64,000 nucleotides of DNA, from the NCBI GenBank assembly GCA_030068145.1, contig JAPJBO010000035.1, positions 62,001 through 126,000 of the forward strand, in the 5' to 3' direction. The notes under the pieces were generated by a model. The model was not told the origin of the DNA, did no database searches, and saw only the letters and a list, made by a program, of their open reading frames with translations. Of the stretch, positions 51,001 through 61,409 are shown piece after piece (position 1 is the first letter of the stretch; the number at the start of each line of letters is the position of its first letter). The stretch is from Diplonema papillatum (Eukaryota > Euglenozoa > Diplonemea > Diplonemida > Diplonemidae). The position numbers and the translations under genes were made by a program.

Positions 51001-54000
51001 TATGTCTTTAGGCACCCATTCCCGGGTACCGGATCTGATGGACCGGGCCTGGTTATCACTACTGCTAATTCACTATAGTCAGACCATTCACAATTGAACC
51101 GGTCGTGTGTATAAATGCGCCGCGTGCATCGCGCATGCATTTCAAATCCACGCACGCACACAGTCTGCCGCGTGTTCTTGCATTGAAGAGGCCGTCGGGA
51201 AGTTGTCAGAAGCCTGCTTCTGGGACGAAACGGGCCAAGACATCGACCGCCTCCTGTGCTACGTGCGTCCCACGTGCGGCGCGGTCGCCCAGGCTCACGT
51301 CTCGTCGAGCACCTGCCAGCAGTACCTTGCCGCTTTTGAGGCACAGCGGCAGTCGTGGAGCGACTACGCGAAGATAGAAGCGGGCAGGCTCTGCAGCCGG
51401 GGCAAAGCCCGGCTGGCGGCCCGGGCCGCTGCGGGCTGGGAAATGTGCGGCTCCTCGGACAGCCCGAGCTGCGCGTGTCTGGCCGGCGCGAGCTACCGGC
51501 TGCGCCTGCTCCCGCACTGCGTCCACGGCGCGCCGGAGTGGGAAGCTTTGCGGTGCGTCGCGAGCCGGATCTGCACCGGGGCGACCCCACCGGACCGACC
51601 GTCCCAGTGCCACTCCGTCCTCGCCAACCCCCACGACACGCTGAATGTGGCGAAGGAGTACAGAGGGTTTGTGACACCGAGCCTCTTCGCACAGCCCAGC
51701 TGCGACTGGTCCGAGTTCGCACGAAGGCTGGCAGATTACCGAGAGTGCTTGGATCACGCCGGAATGGACCGAGGGTCGAAGTGTGCGTGCGTCGTGCAGC
51801 TGTCGTGGGACATCCCCGTCGCCTGCAAGAACCAACCATCGGCTGCTTGGGTCCACGTCCGGTGCCTCGCCTCGGATCTTGGCTGCACCGGCCTCCCGTT
51901 TTTGCGGGCGAAGCCGTGCGACCGGTTCTACGCCGAGCTGCACGCGGCGGCGGGCACCGAGGCGGCCACGGGTGTGAACGTGACCATGCGCAACGTCCCC
52001 GCGCAGTGCCTCCGGGCAACCACCGCCCAGCGGCAGCTCAGGGCATGCCACCTGCTCCGGGTCTCAAGGGACCCGCCGGCGTCGGTGGCCGAGGCCCGGG
52101 GCCGGGTTTGCGGGTGTGCGCACGCTGCGTACAAGGCGCACGCGCGGTGCGCGTGGACGCAGCCCCTCGCGCTCGAGGCGATTTCGTGCCACGCGGCGTC
52201 CTGGCGCTGCTTCGGCGTCCCCCCGCCAAAGGCGCACTGCGGCGGCGCGGCCGCGGCCGCGGTGGGGAACCCGGCGGCCGGCGTATGCGGCGGCGCGCGC
52301 GCCTTCCGAACGCAGGTCGTCGCGCCCGGGTCCGCCGAGTTGGACTGCGCGACTCTAGCGGCGGTGAGGGCGCGGTTCCCGTTCAGCTGCAGAATCGCGC
52401 CCCCCGCGATGTCTGAGTACCGGCTCGCCCTGTGCGCCGCGGTTGCGCAAGGGTGCGTGGTGCACGACGTCCCGGTCGCGAGCTGCGTCGAGCTCGCGTC
52501 CGCCCAGCGGGCGGACGCGTACGCCGCCGCCGCCGAAGCGTTCGTCTGCCAGGACCTCGCCGCGATCCTCGGCGAAGCCTGCGCGCCGTTGTTCGCGGCC
52601 GCGGCGGCGGACGCGGCGGTGGCCGGCGCCTGCGAGGGCCGGTGCGGCAGCCTCGCCCGCAGCTTGGCCACGGCCGTGCTGGCCGCCTGCGCCGACAGCG
52701 ACGTCTGGCCCTTCAAGTGGATCGAAAGCGCGTGTTTCCCGTCCGAAAGCGAGCACAAGTACAGCTACGGCGACTTTGCAGAGCTTGCGAGCGAGCCGTT
52801 CGTCCGCGATGCAGAGTCAGTTGTCCGCTTCGGGAACACCGAACACACGCTAGGCAGGGCGGCACGCGGTGTTGAGGTGGGTTCGTGGAACGATGACGAG
52901 CCAGTGGCAACCATAAGTTGGCAAAAGCGGAGGGGTGCGCAGTTGGGAGACGTCTGCACGGCGTCGTTCGTCAAGGCCCTGGTGAAGATGAAAGGCCACG
53001 TATCAATCGAGGAGGCAGCGACAACGTGTGCTGCAGTAGGGGATGCGAGGTCGGGGTATGAAGAGTTGGCATTCTGCTTGGACGACGAGGCGAGTTGGGA
53101 TCCGGGTATCGTGTCGGGCATCGAGGCAGCGTGCGCAAAGCGGTGCTACCGGAAGGTGAACGTGGCGGAGGTTGCCTCGAGCGCTCCTCGGGCTGCGCAG
53201 GCTGAGCGCTTGCAGAGGGTGCAGTCGCTGTGCGCCCGTGACCCCAGCACGGGGGATGCGTGCATGGTGGTGGTCCGCCGGTCGCTGGAAGACGCAGTCG
53301 GGGCGAACGGGGTGTCCGGGCAGTGGTTTCAAGACCCGGCGTACCCCACTGCAGCATGCGCCGCCGGCCTTGTCGCGTTCGATCAGTGCAGGAGAAGTGG
53401 CCACCGACAATTGTGCGAGTGCGTCCGGGACCTGTCTGCAGTGCAGCCATTTCGTGCGTGTATGTCACACGCGGATGTTGCGCCGAACACGCTGTGTCTT
53501 CTCCCCAGCACCGACCCGTGCACGGAGCTTGAGTTCGCGACGGAGTACGCGACATACTGCAGCCCGGCCATGCTGCAGCATTTGCAGTGCCTCGAACTCA
53601 TGTGGAACCCGGCCGTGCCGTGCGAAGACGGCTGCGCGCTTCTGTACCGAGCATACGCAGAGCTCTGGGGCTGCTGCGCGGTAGCCTTCGAGGAGTACGT
53701 TGAAGCTGCCACGGGTCGGCAGGCGTCGCTCCGGCACGTCCGAACAGCATGCGGCATCGTGTTCGCGGAGGAATGCGGATCTACAGGCGCGAACGTGACG
53801 TTTTCAGGGAGGCTGGTGCTGAACATAGCGCCAACAGACTTTGCAGAAAACGCGGAGCAATACAGAGAAGCGCTGCTGGGCGATGTCATGGATGCACTCG
53901 CCGTGGACAGGCGGAACGTGCTCGCATTGCTCTCGGGTAGCGTGGAATCCAGTTTTGTGTTCTCGCACCTTGCCAAACCACTGTCTCGTGGCGGTCTCAC

Positions 54001-54346
54001 GCTGGAGGACAGTGCCGCTGGCCGACTGACGTCCGCTGAGTTTTTCATTGTCGGTGACACCGACCTGGAAACCGCCACCCTTCGTAAAGACTTCCTCGTC
54101 TTCACCCTCAAGGGCTTTCCACTCCCGCGGGCCTATCGTGTGCACGCGCGGCTGACGGGTCTCCCTCTACAGGTTAACACCTACCTCAGCTCCACGTCGT
54201 TTCCCAATTCGCGTGATTACTTCGAATCCATCACTCCAGAACTGACTCCGATGCCACCATCAAACATTGTACCTGTCAGTGCATGCGATGGACACGGCCC
54301 TATGCTCATCACCAGCCTCATCATACTGCTCGGCTTTGCCGTTTAG
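48003..54346 (+). CDS. Giant cysteine-rich secreted or surface protein, spliced (48003-50662, 50894-50999, 51164-54346)
   Basis: Predicted 1982 residues. Two long open frames (48003-50699, 51107-54346) look separate, but the second has no ATG for >100 codons and both are built of the same module. They join by two introns: 50663-50893 (GTATGC...TACAG, phase 2) and 51000-51163 (GTATGT...CACAG, phase 0). Total exon length is divisible by three. The 35-codon middle exon restores a module: CSKGAIDELYATAADKCLLE...CSC aligns with CDPADIEAAGEEWSLCLLE...CEC. Signal peptide ~1-21. Modules of ~100 residues carry C..., CxC, AC and a GCTGVP/GCTGLP element. A Ser/Thr/Pro linker lies at ~372-405. Near the C terminus is a SEA-like stretch (NVTFSGRLVLNIAPTDFAEN). 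The end is a small-residue site plus hydrophobic tail (ACDGHGPMLITSLIILLGFAV minus last residues), as for a GPI anchor. Likely cell-wall or adhesion role; no known family. Confidence 0.8.
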
Positions 54347-55370
54347 GCATCACCCAAGGTACTCGAGGTGCATACAAGCAAGACCAGCCGTAAACCCCGC
54401 GTCAGCAAAAACTATACGTACTCCGGGGTATAGGATGGATCGCCACCCCAGTTGTGTTTCATGGATATTTGCCCAAGGAGAGGTCTTCCAAGCGTGTTCG
54501 CGTCAGCAGGCGACATGAAAACCGACGAAGGGCCGCCAGCAAACCTGACGCAGAGTTTGTTCTGGAGCTTCGTACACGTAGAACAGGCGCAGCACGGCTA
54601 GTTTCCCAGCTGCTTCAGGGAATATGCACGTGAGTTCCACCACCTCTTGCGAGTTGTGGAGATTCTTCTTGTAGTGGGTGACCGTTTGGAGTCAGGCACA
54701 TCACTACGAGCTAGCCTGTTTCTCTCTCATTTACACTCGCGTCATCGGCTCTGCCTTTCGGTGGGAGTTAATGGCGTGGCGATGCTTCGTCTTATCAGCG
54801 GTTTACCCCCATTCCCTTCGGTGCGCGCTTAACCACGCAGTGCAAACACGATTGATGCCGATCCACGTCCAGTACGTCGACTGCAAGCAAAGCAATCCTT
54901 GCCGAGTTTATGGCAAGCCAATCCGTAGCAGTTCTTCGTTGCGTGATGGTGCATAGCATTGCCTTGTACATTCGCAGAACATCCAGCGCAACATTCACAC
55001 GGTGGTCTTGCGAGCTTTCTCCAGTGTAGCTGTGAGTATTTCAACCCTGCGGGTGAGGTGAAGCAACGTACTGCCATTGTGCCCAAAGGTGGCAGTGTGG
55101 CCACTTTGACGGGCTTCAACCCCTTTACGTGCCCGATGCACCTAAAATAAGTACTCAGGAGGGTCCTGCGCACCTATTCCCTGCAGGTTTTTCGCATACC
55201 CTCAAAAAGACAAAAAAAAAAAAAAAGAAAAAAAAAAAAAAAAAAAAAAAAACGCTAACCCAAACAACTTCCGCCGGTAGAGAAACCTCGCCAAAAGAAA
55301 TCAACTGCCTTCGGGTAGGCTAGTCTGACACTAGTTGTCGTCGGGGAAAAAAAAAAAAAAACGAGAACAA
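54347..55370. other. Intergenic with A-rich tracts
   Basis: No gene. A nearly pure A tract of ~40 bp at 55210-55251 and an A15 run at 55347-55361, just upstream of the amine oxidase ATG. The 14-bp TAGTTGTCGTCGGG occurs at 55333-55346 and again at 55381-55394 inside the coding start. Confidence 0.5.
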
Positions 55371-56744
55371 ATGTGCCGCATAGTTGTCGTCGGGACGGGC
55401 GCCGCCGGCGCTGCGGCGGCGCACCAATTATCGCAGAGCAAGCTGTACGAGGGGCGGGACCTGGAGATCGTCGTCGTCGAGGCGGACTCGCTGCTGGGGG
55501 GGAGGACCCGGTGCGTGTCCGTGGACGGGCACCCCGTCGACCTTGGGGCGAGCTGGATCGAAGACTCCGGCCCGCACAGCGTGACGGGCGAGGAGAACCC
55601 CATGCTGGAGTTGGCCAAGCGGTACGGCGTGGCGACATACGTCCCGAATTCGAGGCACGACAGCTTCATCCTGTCCCACGACGGCAACCGGAACCCCCCC
55701 GAAGCCGGAACGGCGGCGCGGCTCCACTCGATTGCCATGGGACACGTCCACAAAACGAAGCAGCGCCTCGCGTCGCACCCAAGCCAGCCAGACGTCAGCG
55801 TCCTCCACGCGTACGAGGCCGGGCTGAAAAAGGCGAAGCCCCCGCGCGAGGCGCCGTGGATCGACTACTTCGCCTCCGCCCACGAACAGTTCTACGGCGA
55901 TTCGATGGCCGCCCTCTCCTGCCGGTACTACGGCACCGGCGGCAGCTACACGGGAGGGGACCAGTGGGTGCACGGCGGGTATGGCACTGTGGTCGCCAGG
56001 CACTGGAAGGCCATCCGAGAGCGGGGCGCGTGCGCCATCCGGTTGAATACAACCGTGGCTGGGATCTCGAAGAACGGGTCGAATTGCGGAGGGGCTGTTC
56101 GGTTGACGCTCGGGGACGGAAGTGTCCTGGACGCAGACTTCGTGGTGTTCACGGGGTCCCTGGGCGTGTTGAAAGCCGGAGCGGTGCAGTTCTCGCCCGA
56201 GTTGCCAGCCGTGGTGCGGCAGAGCATCGCCGACATGGGCTGGGGGCTGATGGACAAAGTCGTGTTCGCGTTCGAGGCGCCGTTTTGGGGCGCGAATGCG
56301 TCCGGGTTCACGGTGGCGGGTGCAGCGAGGGGTCACTGGCGGTCCTGGTTCGTCACCCACGGGGAGGAGGATGGCGCGTTCGTGCTGATGTGCATCGTCG
56401 CCGCGGACGCGGCGAAGGTTCTCCAGGTCCAATCGGACGGCGAAGTCAAAGCCGAGGGCCTCTCCGTGCTGCAGGCGGCGTTCCGGCTTGAAGCAAGGCC
56501 GGAACCGACTTTTTTTGCGTACAGCCGCTGGGGTTGCCACCCGTCCATTCGTGGCGGGTATTCGTCGCTGGTCACATCCGCATCGCCCGTCACCATCGCG
56601 GGGTTCCAGACGCCGTGCTACGACGGGCGGCTGCTCTTGGCCGGTGAACACACGGACCCGGCCGACTACTGCTCCGTGCACGGTGCGTACAACTCGGGCA
56701 TCCGCGCTGCGAAGCAAGTGCTGGCACAGCTGCCGGCAAGGTGA
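55371..56744 (+). CDS. FAD-dependent amine oxidase (polyamine oxidase / LSD1-type flavoprotein)
   Basis: 457 residues, single exon, ATG at 55371. N-terminal Rossmann motif IVVVGTGAAGAAAA (Gly8, Gly10, Gly13), then VVEADSLLGGRTRC, the second FAD contact with the GGR signature, and VDLGASWIEDSG. C-terminal FAD motif LLLAGEHTDPADYCSVHGAY then SGIRAAKQVL. The middle (GGDQWVHGGYGTVVARHWKA, FTGSLGVLKAG, WGLMDKVVFAFEAPFW) matches the substrate half. Such enzymes oxidise polyamines or related amines to aldehydes with H2O2. No transit peptide and no peroxisomal signal, so probably cytosolic. The substrate cannot be read from sequence. The GC-rich coding region begins directly after a 14-bp duplication and an A-run. 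Confidence 0.88.
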   Translation: MCRIVVVGTGAAGAAAAHQLSQSKLYEGRDLEIVVVEADSLLGGRTRCVSVDGHPVDLGASWIEDSGPHSVTGEENPMLELAKRYGVATYVPNSRHDSFILSHDGNRNPPEAGTAARLHSIAMGHVHKTKQRLASHPSQPDVSVLHAYEAGLKKAKPPREAPWIDYFASAHEQFYGDSMAALSCRYYGTGGSYTGGDQWVHGGYGTVVARHWKAIRERGACAIRLNTTVAGISKNGSNCGGAVRLTLGDGSVLDADFVVFTGSLGVLKAGAVQFSPELPAVVRQSIADMGWGLMDKVVFAFEAPFWGANASGFTVAGAARGHWRSWFVTHGEEDGAFVLMCIVAADAAKVLQVQSDGEVKAEGLSVLQAAFRLEARPEPTFFAYSRWGCHPSIRGGYSSLVTSASPVTIAGFQTPCYDGRLLLAGEHTDPADYCSVHGAYNSGIRAAKQVLAQLPAR

Positions 56745-56934
56745 TTCGGTTGTTCGTAGCAACGTACGCAGCACGGCAAATTTCGCGTGAATGAGGAGTA
56801 GCAGGCACAGCTACAGCATGGTGTTCGCCTTCTTCGCTACTGTCGCTCAGTCCATGCTTCGGGGGGCACGGTTTCCGTACCCCGTGAACCTGTTGCTTGG
56901 CTCACCGGTGTACCCGAGTCTGACCCAGGCGGAC

Positions 56935-57080
56935 ATCTAGGAGGCATCGTCGCCACTCGTGCTAAGTTGGGCGATGTAGTCAAAGCTGCGGACCTCTCCG
57001 TGTTCGAGTCGAGGCCGGGTGCCGGCTTCTTTGCATACAATCGTCGGGACTGCCGTCTGTTCGTGTCAGTCCCAGTTGCA
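56935..57080 (+). pseudogene. Relic of a second amine oxidase copy
   Basis: GCATCGTCGCC ... GTAGTCAAAGC then GGACCTCTCCGTG, GAGGCCGGGTGCCGGCTTCT and TTGCATACAATCGTCGGGAC parallel 56393-56545 of the intact gene (GCATCGTCGCC, AAGTCAAAGC, GGCCTCTCCGTG, AAGGCCGGAACCGACTTTTT, TTGCGTACAGCCGCTGGGG). Gaps break the frame and only ~145 bp remain. It is an old tandem duplicate. Confidence 0.65.
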
Positions 57081-57951
57081 CGCAGGCACCTGCACATGCT
57101 GCCCTGGTTTCGATGATGCCCCCCGTTTTGGCCTGCATCTCAGAAGCCCAGGCTGGAAGCTGTGTTGGTCCCCTTTCTCTAGAGTTAAAGCTTTGCAAGG
57201 AAAGGACCCAAGGCTCCCAACACCTGCTGCCGGATCCTCCCCACGACACACGATACCGTGCCGCTGTCCTGCAATCAACAATGGAAGAAAGTATTTTCTT
57301 CGTACTGACCACCGCCCGCTTCTAGCCTCCGTGGCGTGGCGAGCGTTGTCCCTCCTTTAACAGCACCTCCTTCTTTTAGGTTACTTGTTCGACTCGAGTT
57401 GGGCTGTGCAGCGCAGACGAGCGGGCAGCAATGAGTCGGAACCTGGGCACACAAGCTTTGTTTTGGTACTAACAATCTTGCGGATTGCCCTTCGATGTTT
57501 TGCACAGGGCTCAAAAAGACGGAGACAGCGTGTTTTTGGTGGTTGATCAGAACTCCTAACCATGAAAATGACACAGGGTAAATACAAGTGGGAAAACGAT
57601 CAACCAGCGCACAAACATAACCTGCCCAGCAAAACGCTTGTTTCCCAGTCGAAGTTTAAGTCGGAGGCCAGGAAAGACCTCGACTGCAGCCAGACCTCTA
57701 ATACCCGAAATCCAAAAAATCCTAAAAAACCCTTGATGCCGCCAGTGCTCCCGCTAGGAATCACCTTATTGGTGTCCATCCGCACCCCAGTACGACCTGG
57801 CAAGGACTCAGCACAAACCCGGCAAGAAACAGGTAGACTGCCAGCACCAGGCATAAACACGGTAGACGCAGCGGGGGAAACAGAGTGTATGCGATCACAT
57901 ACACCGGGCTGGGCAGTAGCTGCAAAAAAGGCTGCTTTTGTCGTTCACGCG
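57081..57951. other. Intergenic with a dispersed repeat copy (57466-57615)
   Basis: 57466-57615 is related to 32188-32336 (GGTACTAACAATCTTGCGG, GTGTTTTTGGTGGTTGATC, ACACAGGGTAAATACAAGTG, AAACGATCAACCAGCGCACA) and, inverted, to 45048-45145. Nothing else recognised. Confidence 0.5.
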
Positions 57952-60900
57952 CTTTTCTGCAACTCCTTGCATGTTAATCTGTTTCGAGCACTCGTCAACT
58001 TGCAGATTTCTTGCGTGAAGAACAACCAAGGAAGGGGTCACCAACATGGCTTCCATCGATCAGAAGATCGCGGACCTGCTCGCAGCCGTCCTGCCGTCCC
58101 GCCAAGCGTACCTGGCGAATGGGCCGACGGGGATAATCTATCTGTCGATGTTCCTCTTCTTCTTCTCTCACTTGTCTCTCGAGTTCGACTTCTCGACGGA
58201 TGAGGAGCTGAACAGCGTGACGTGCACGGAGGCCGACTACAGGTACCGGACGGCAGACGGGACGTGCAACAACAAAGATCTGCCGAAGATGGGGGCGGCC
58301 GGAATGCGGTTCGGAAGGAACGTCCGGTCTACGTGGGAGACGGTGACACCGCCGTCGAGCTACCTGTGGGAACCACGTCCCGAAGTAGCCTCGTCAGCGT
58401 TTTTGCATTCGTACGAAGGACAGCGGGTCGAGATTCCGGGACTGAACCTGTTTTTCTCGGCGTGGATCCAGTTTCAGACGCACGACTGGTTCGCCCACTC
58501 GCAGGACACCGAAGCTGCTCCGTACTACTTGAACACCGTGGGTGGGAATACGTTTCCGTTGAAGCCGACGAAGAGAGACGCTGACGGATACATGCGATCG
58601 GTGACGACGCACTGGTGGGACCTGTCGCAGGTTTACGGCTCAGACTTGCAGACACAGCTCAGATTGCGGTCGCTCGTGGACGGGAAGATGACGATGGATG
58701 GAGAGTTCCTGCCGAAGTCGAACGTGACGGGGCAAATGGACGTAGGATTCACAGAAAATCTGTGGAGTGGTCTTGAGGCGATGCACACGCTGTACGTGAA
58801 GGAGCACAACTACATCTGCGACCAGCTGAAGCAGCGCAACGCTGACTTGGACGACGAAGCCCTCTTCCAGTTAGCCCGCCTCATCAACAGCTTGCAAAAC
58901 TCGCACATCCACACGCAGGAATGGACCGCGATCCTGCTGCAGAACAACGCAGCTCTTGGGGCGGGTTTCCGCAACAACTCCGCTGCGATCGCGATGTGGA
59001 CTTCGTACAGGAACAAGCTCCCTGTGCCCGAGCCGGACACAGATCCGGCGGTGGCGGGCTCCACGTTCTCGCACACAGAGGACTTCGTGGCTGTGTACAA
59101 GATGCACGCGTTGCTGCCTGACGACATCACTGTGGACGGTGATGTGCAGCCTCTCCTCAACCACTCGTTCGCGTCCGGGAGATCACTTGTCGAGGAGTAC
59201 GGAATCGAAACCCTGCTCACTGGGATGGCCAAGGCACCCACGTGCAAACTCACGACGAACAACTACCCGAAGTCACTGTCGAACCTTGTGATTGGCAACG
59301 ATGCCCTTGACATGGGAGCCATCGACATCTTCCGTGACCGTGAGCGTGGCATGCCGAGGTACAACGAGTTCCGCAAGAGCCTGGGGCTGACCGCAATCGT
59401 CCAGTTCGAAGACATCACAACCGATGCTGCCGTCGTGGAGAAGCTGCGCAGTGTCTACAACTCGGTCGACGATGTTGACCTTCAAGTCGGGCTGATGGCT
59501 GAGGAAACCCGTCCTGAAGGGTTTGCCATCGCGGAGACAACCTACACGCTCTTCTTGAGGCAGACCCGGCGGCGCACGGCTTTGGACCGCTTCCTCACGA
59601 CGTCTCGCAACGCAGAGACGTACACTGAGTGGGGTCTCAACTACGCCCTCACCAGCACGTTCAAGCGCCTCTTTGAGAACAACTACCCGAACATGGTCAA
59701 CGAGTTCCCTACCGGGTCGCACCCGTTCGTAGGCAGTGCCTTCCTGAAAAAACAGTAGTCGGGTATCCAACTGAAGTGTCAAGCAAAAAGACCACTACCA
59801 CTGGCTGGGGCCTCGGAAATGCGTTGCCGTGTAGGCGGAAGTGTTGGCGAACTCGTCGACACCCATCCCTTTTTACATTCTTTGGTCGCCTTCGGGTCGA
59901 CGAAGCAAGAACCGACAAACCTACCGCCGCCGAATCTTACTGCGTTAAGTGTAGTCCCGTTTGTTTTGGCCCAGTTCAGAGTTTCTCTGTTCTTTTTGAA
60001 TACGCATGTGCTTAGTAGTAGGACGTACCTGTGCTGGCCGCCAGTTGCGAATCACAGACTTGCTTCCAACTGGCTCCCAACCAACTCAAATACATATGTA
60101 GACATGCTGTTTCTGCTCCTCCAACCTCCGTGGACATGAGCTTCGGGTGGCACCTCTTGCTATTCTTTCGTTCTCTCTTCGATCAAAACGATTCAAACTG
60201 ACTCAGTTGCCGCCACGAGTGCAAACTGCGCGCAGTTGATTTCTTATTGAAAATATGGAAGTACTGAGAACAGTTGAATGGACCTCTTGCGTTTGTTCTG
60301 CTCGCGATTTTGCGGGAGTCCGAAAACCTAACGTGCGCTGAAGTACGACCGATCGGCCCCCCTTTCGCGAGATAAAGCAGGATGCTGCCATCGTAGTCTC
60401 TCTTTCATTGTCATTTCGTGCAAAAAGTTGGGGCAGCAGCTGGATCCGGCCGGGCGACTTCCGGACGGATCTGGCAGGTGAGTAGCGTCACCTCCCCTTT
60501 GCCAGCATGCGAGCATTTAATTGCATCAAGAAACCTGCAGGAGAGAAAGGGAAGACACGATTCTGTCTGCCCAAATTTTGGCAACTGATCAGGTCTCGTC
60601 TTGTGCAAAAAAGGAATGGGTCCGCCCCAATCTCGTTGCATGCATCCCACTGATTCCTCCTGCCTCAACGTATTGAAATGTGCCAGTCTTCTTTGTGGAC
60701 ACACAAAGAACGACCAAAGCACCAGCTGTGCACCGTCAGAAGTGACGCAGCCCATGTTTCTTCCCACCTATGGGCATTCAACGAAGATCCCCTCCTCACC
60801 CCGAGAGTCAAAGTGAAAACGGACCCACTGAAGAAACTGAAGGATTCCAGCCTAGCGAGCTTTGCTTTGCCTTGCCTTCGGCGTCAAGTTGGGATCCCAA

Positions 60901-61315
60901 CGTTTCTTAGCGAACTACTCATATCCACTCGCCACAGCGAGATTGGAGAGGTCAAACAAGAAACTGACAATGGCACCACCGTTTCGTCAGTCTTTTGCTT
61001 TTCCCTCATTCGATACCATTCGTTCCCTCCTTTGACGACCCTCTCTCTATGATGTTCCCCATTTATCTCTCCCGCGTGTTTTCCCGACGAATGTCGTGCT
61101 TCTCACCTTTGCTGCGTTACCTTTTCAGCGAACAGATGCTAGCGGAACAGTGGTGAGCGGAGTCGGGTACGCGTTTGCTCCTAATAATTGCGAAGAAACA
61201 GGGAGCGATCCGAACCCACACAAGGACTTGACGCGAGCAACCCTGAAGCGTGTGGGTCCCGTCCCACCTTTCCAATACGGCCATGTCATGCGCTGGCCTT
61301 TTACTGCAAACGCCT
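57952..61315 (+). repeat. Tandem duplication unit 1 (period 3364 bp)
   Basis: 57952-60636 recurs at 61316-64000 to the end of the window. Apart from four differences clustered at ~57974-57988 (start of the unit) I saw none: coding, 3' UTR and ~880 bp of downstream sequence are the same. 60637-61315 lies between the copies and, if the copies are equal, should follow unit 2 beyond the window. Confidence 0.9.
58046..59758 (+). CDS. Alpha-dioxygenase-like heme peroxidase, copy A
   Basis: 570 residues, single exon, CCAACATGG start. A hydrophobic N-terminal segment (GIIYLSMFLFFFSHLSLEF, ~29-47) may anchor it in the membrane. Peroxidase-cyclooxygenase superfamily motifs: FFSAWIQFQTHDWFAHS with distal His146, MHTLYVKEHNYICDQL, and VAVYKMHALLPDDI with Tyr351-x-x-His354, equivalent to the radical Tyr and proximal heme His of cyclooxygenases. 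IDIFRDRERGMPRYNEFRK, the VGLMAEETRPEGFAIAET block and the RFLTTSRNAETYTEWGL end are those of plant/algal alpha-dioxygenases, which add O2 at C-2 of fatty acids. Such products serve in oxylipin defence signalling. Somewhat shorter than plant enzymes (~640). A cyclooxygenase-like activity cannot be excluded. Confidence 0.9.
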   Translation: MASIDQKIADLLAAVLPSRQAYLANGPTGIIYLSMFLFFFSHLSLEFDFSTDEELNSVTCTEADYRYRTADGTCNNKDLPKMGAAGMRFGRNVRSTWETVTPPSSYLWEPRPEVASSAFLHSYEGQRVEIPGLNLFFSAWIQFQTHDWFAHSQDTEAAPYYLNTVGGNTFPLKPTKRDADGYMRSVTTHWWDLSQVYGSDLQTQLRLRSLVDGKMTMDGEFLPKSNVTGQMDVGFTENLWSGLEAMHTLYVKEHNYICDQLKQRNADLDDEALFQLARLINSLQNSHIHTQEWTAILLQNNAALGAGFRNNSAAIAMWTSYRNKLPVPEPDTDPAVAGSTFSHTEDFVAVYKMHALLPDDITVDGDVQPLLNHSFASGRSLVEEYGIETLLTGMAKAPTCKLTTNNYPKSLSNLVIGNDALDMGAIDIFRDRERGMPRYNEFRKSLGLTAIVQFEDITTDAAVVEKLRSVYNSVDDVDLQVGLMAEETRPEGFAIAETTYTLFLRQTRRRTALDRFLTTSRNAETYTEWGLNYALTSTFKRLFENNYPNMVNEFPTGSHPFVGSAFLKKQ

Positions 61316-61409
61316 CTTTTCTGCAACTCCTTGCATGATGATCTATTTCGAACACTCGTCAACTTGCAGATTTCTTGCGTGAAGAACAACCAAGGAAGGG
61401 GTCACCAAC
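59759..61409. other. Spacer between the two dioxygenase genes
   Basis: The part to 60636 is inside the duplicated unit; 60637-61315 occurs once in the window. Open frames are short and overlapping. The leader of copy B (61316-61409) contains a TTGCAG that could be a 5' UTR splice acceptor, as in copy A (~58010). Confidence 0.5.

Noticed and set aside
51101..51115. TATAAA at ~51110 as promoter of a second cysteine-rich gene
   Set aside because: It lies in the predicted second intron, and the downstream frame has no nearby ATG.
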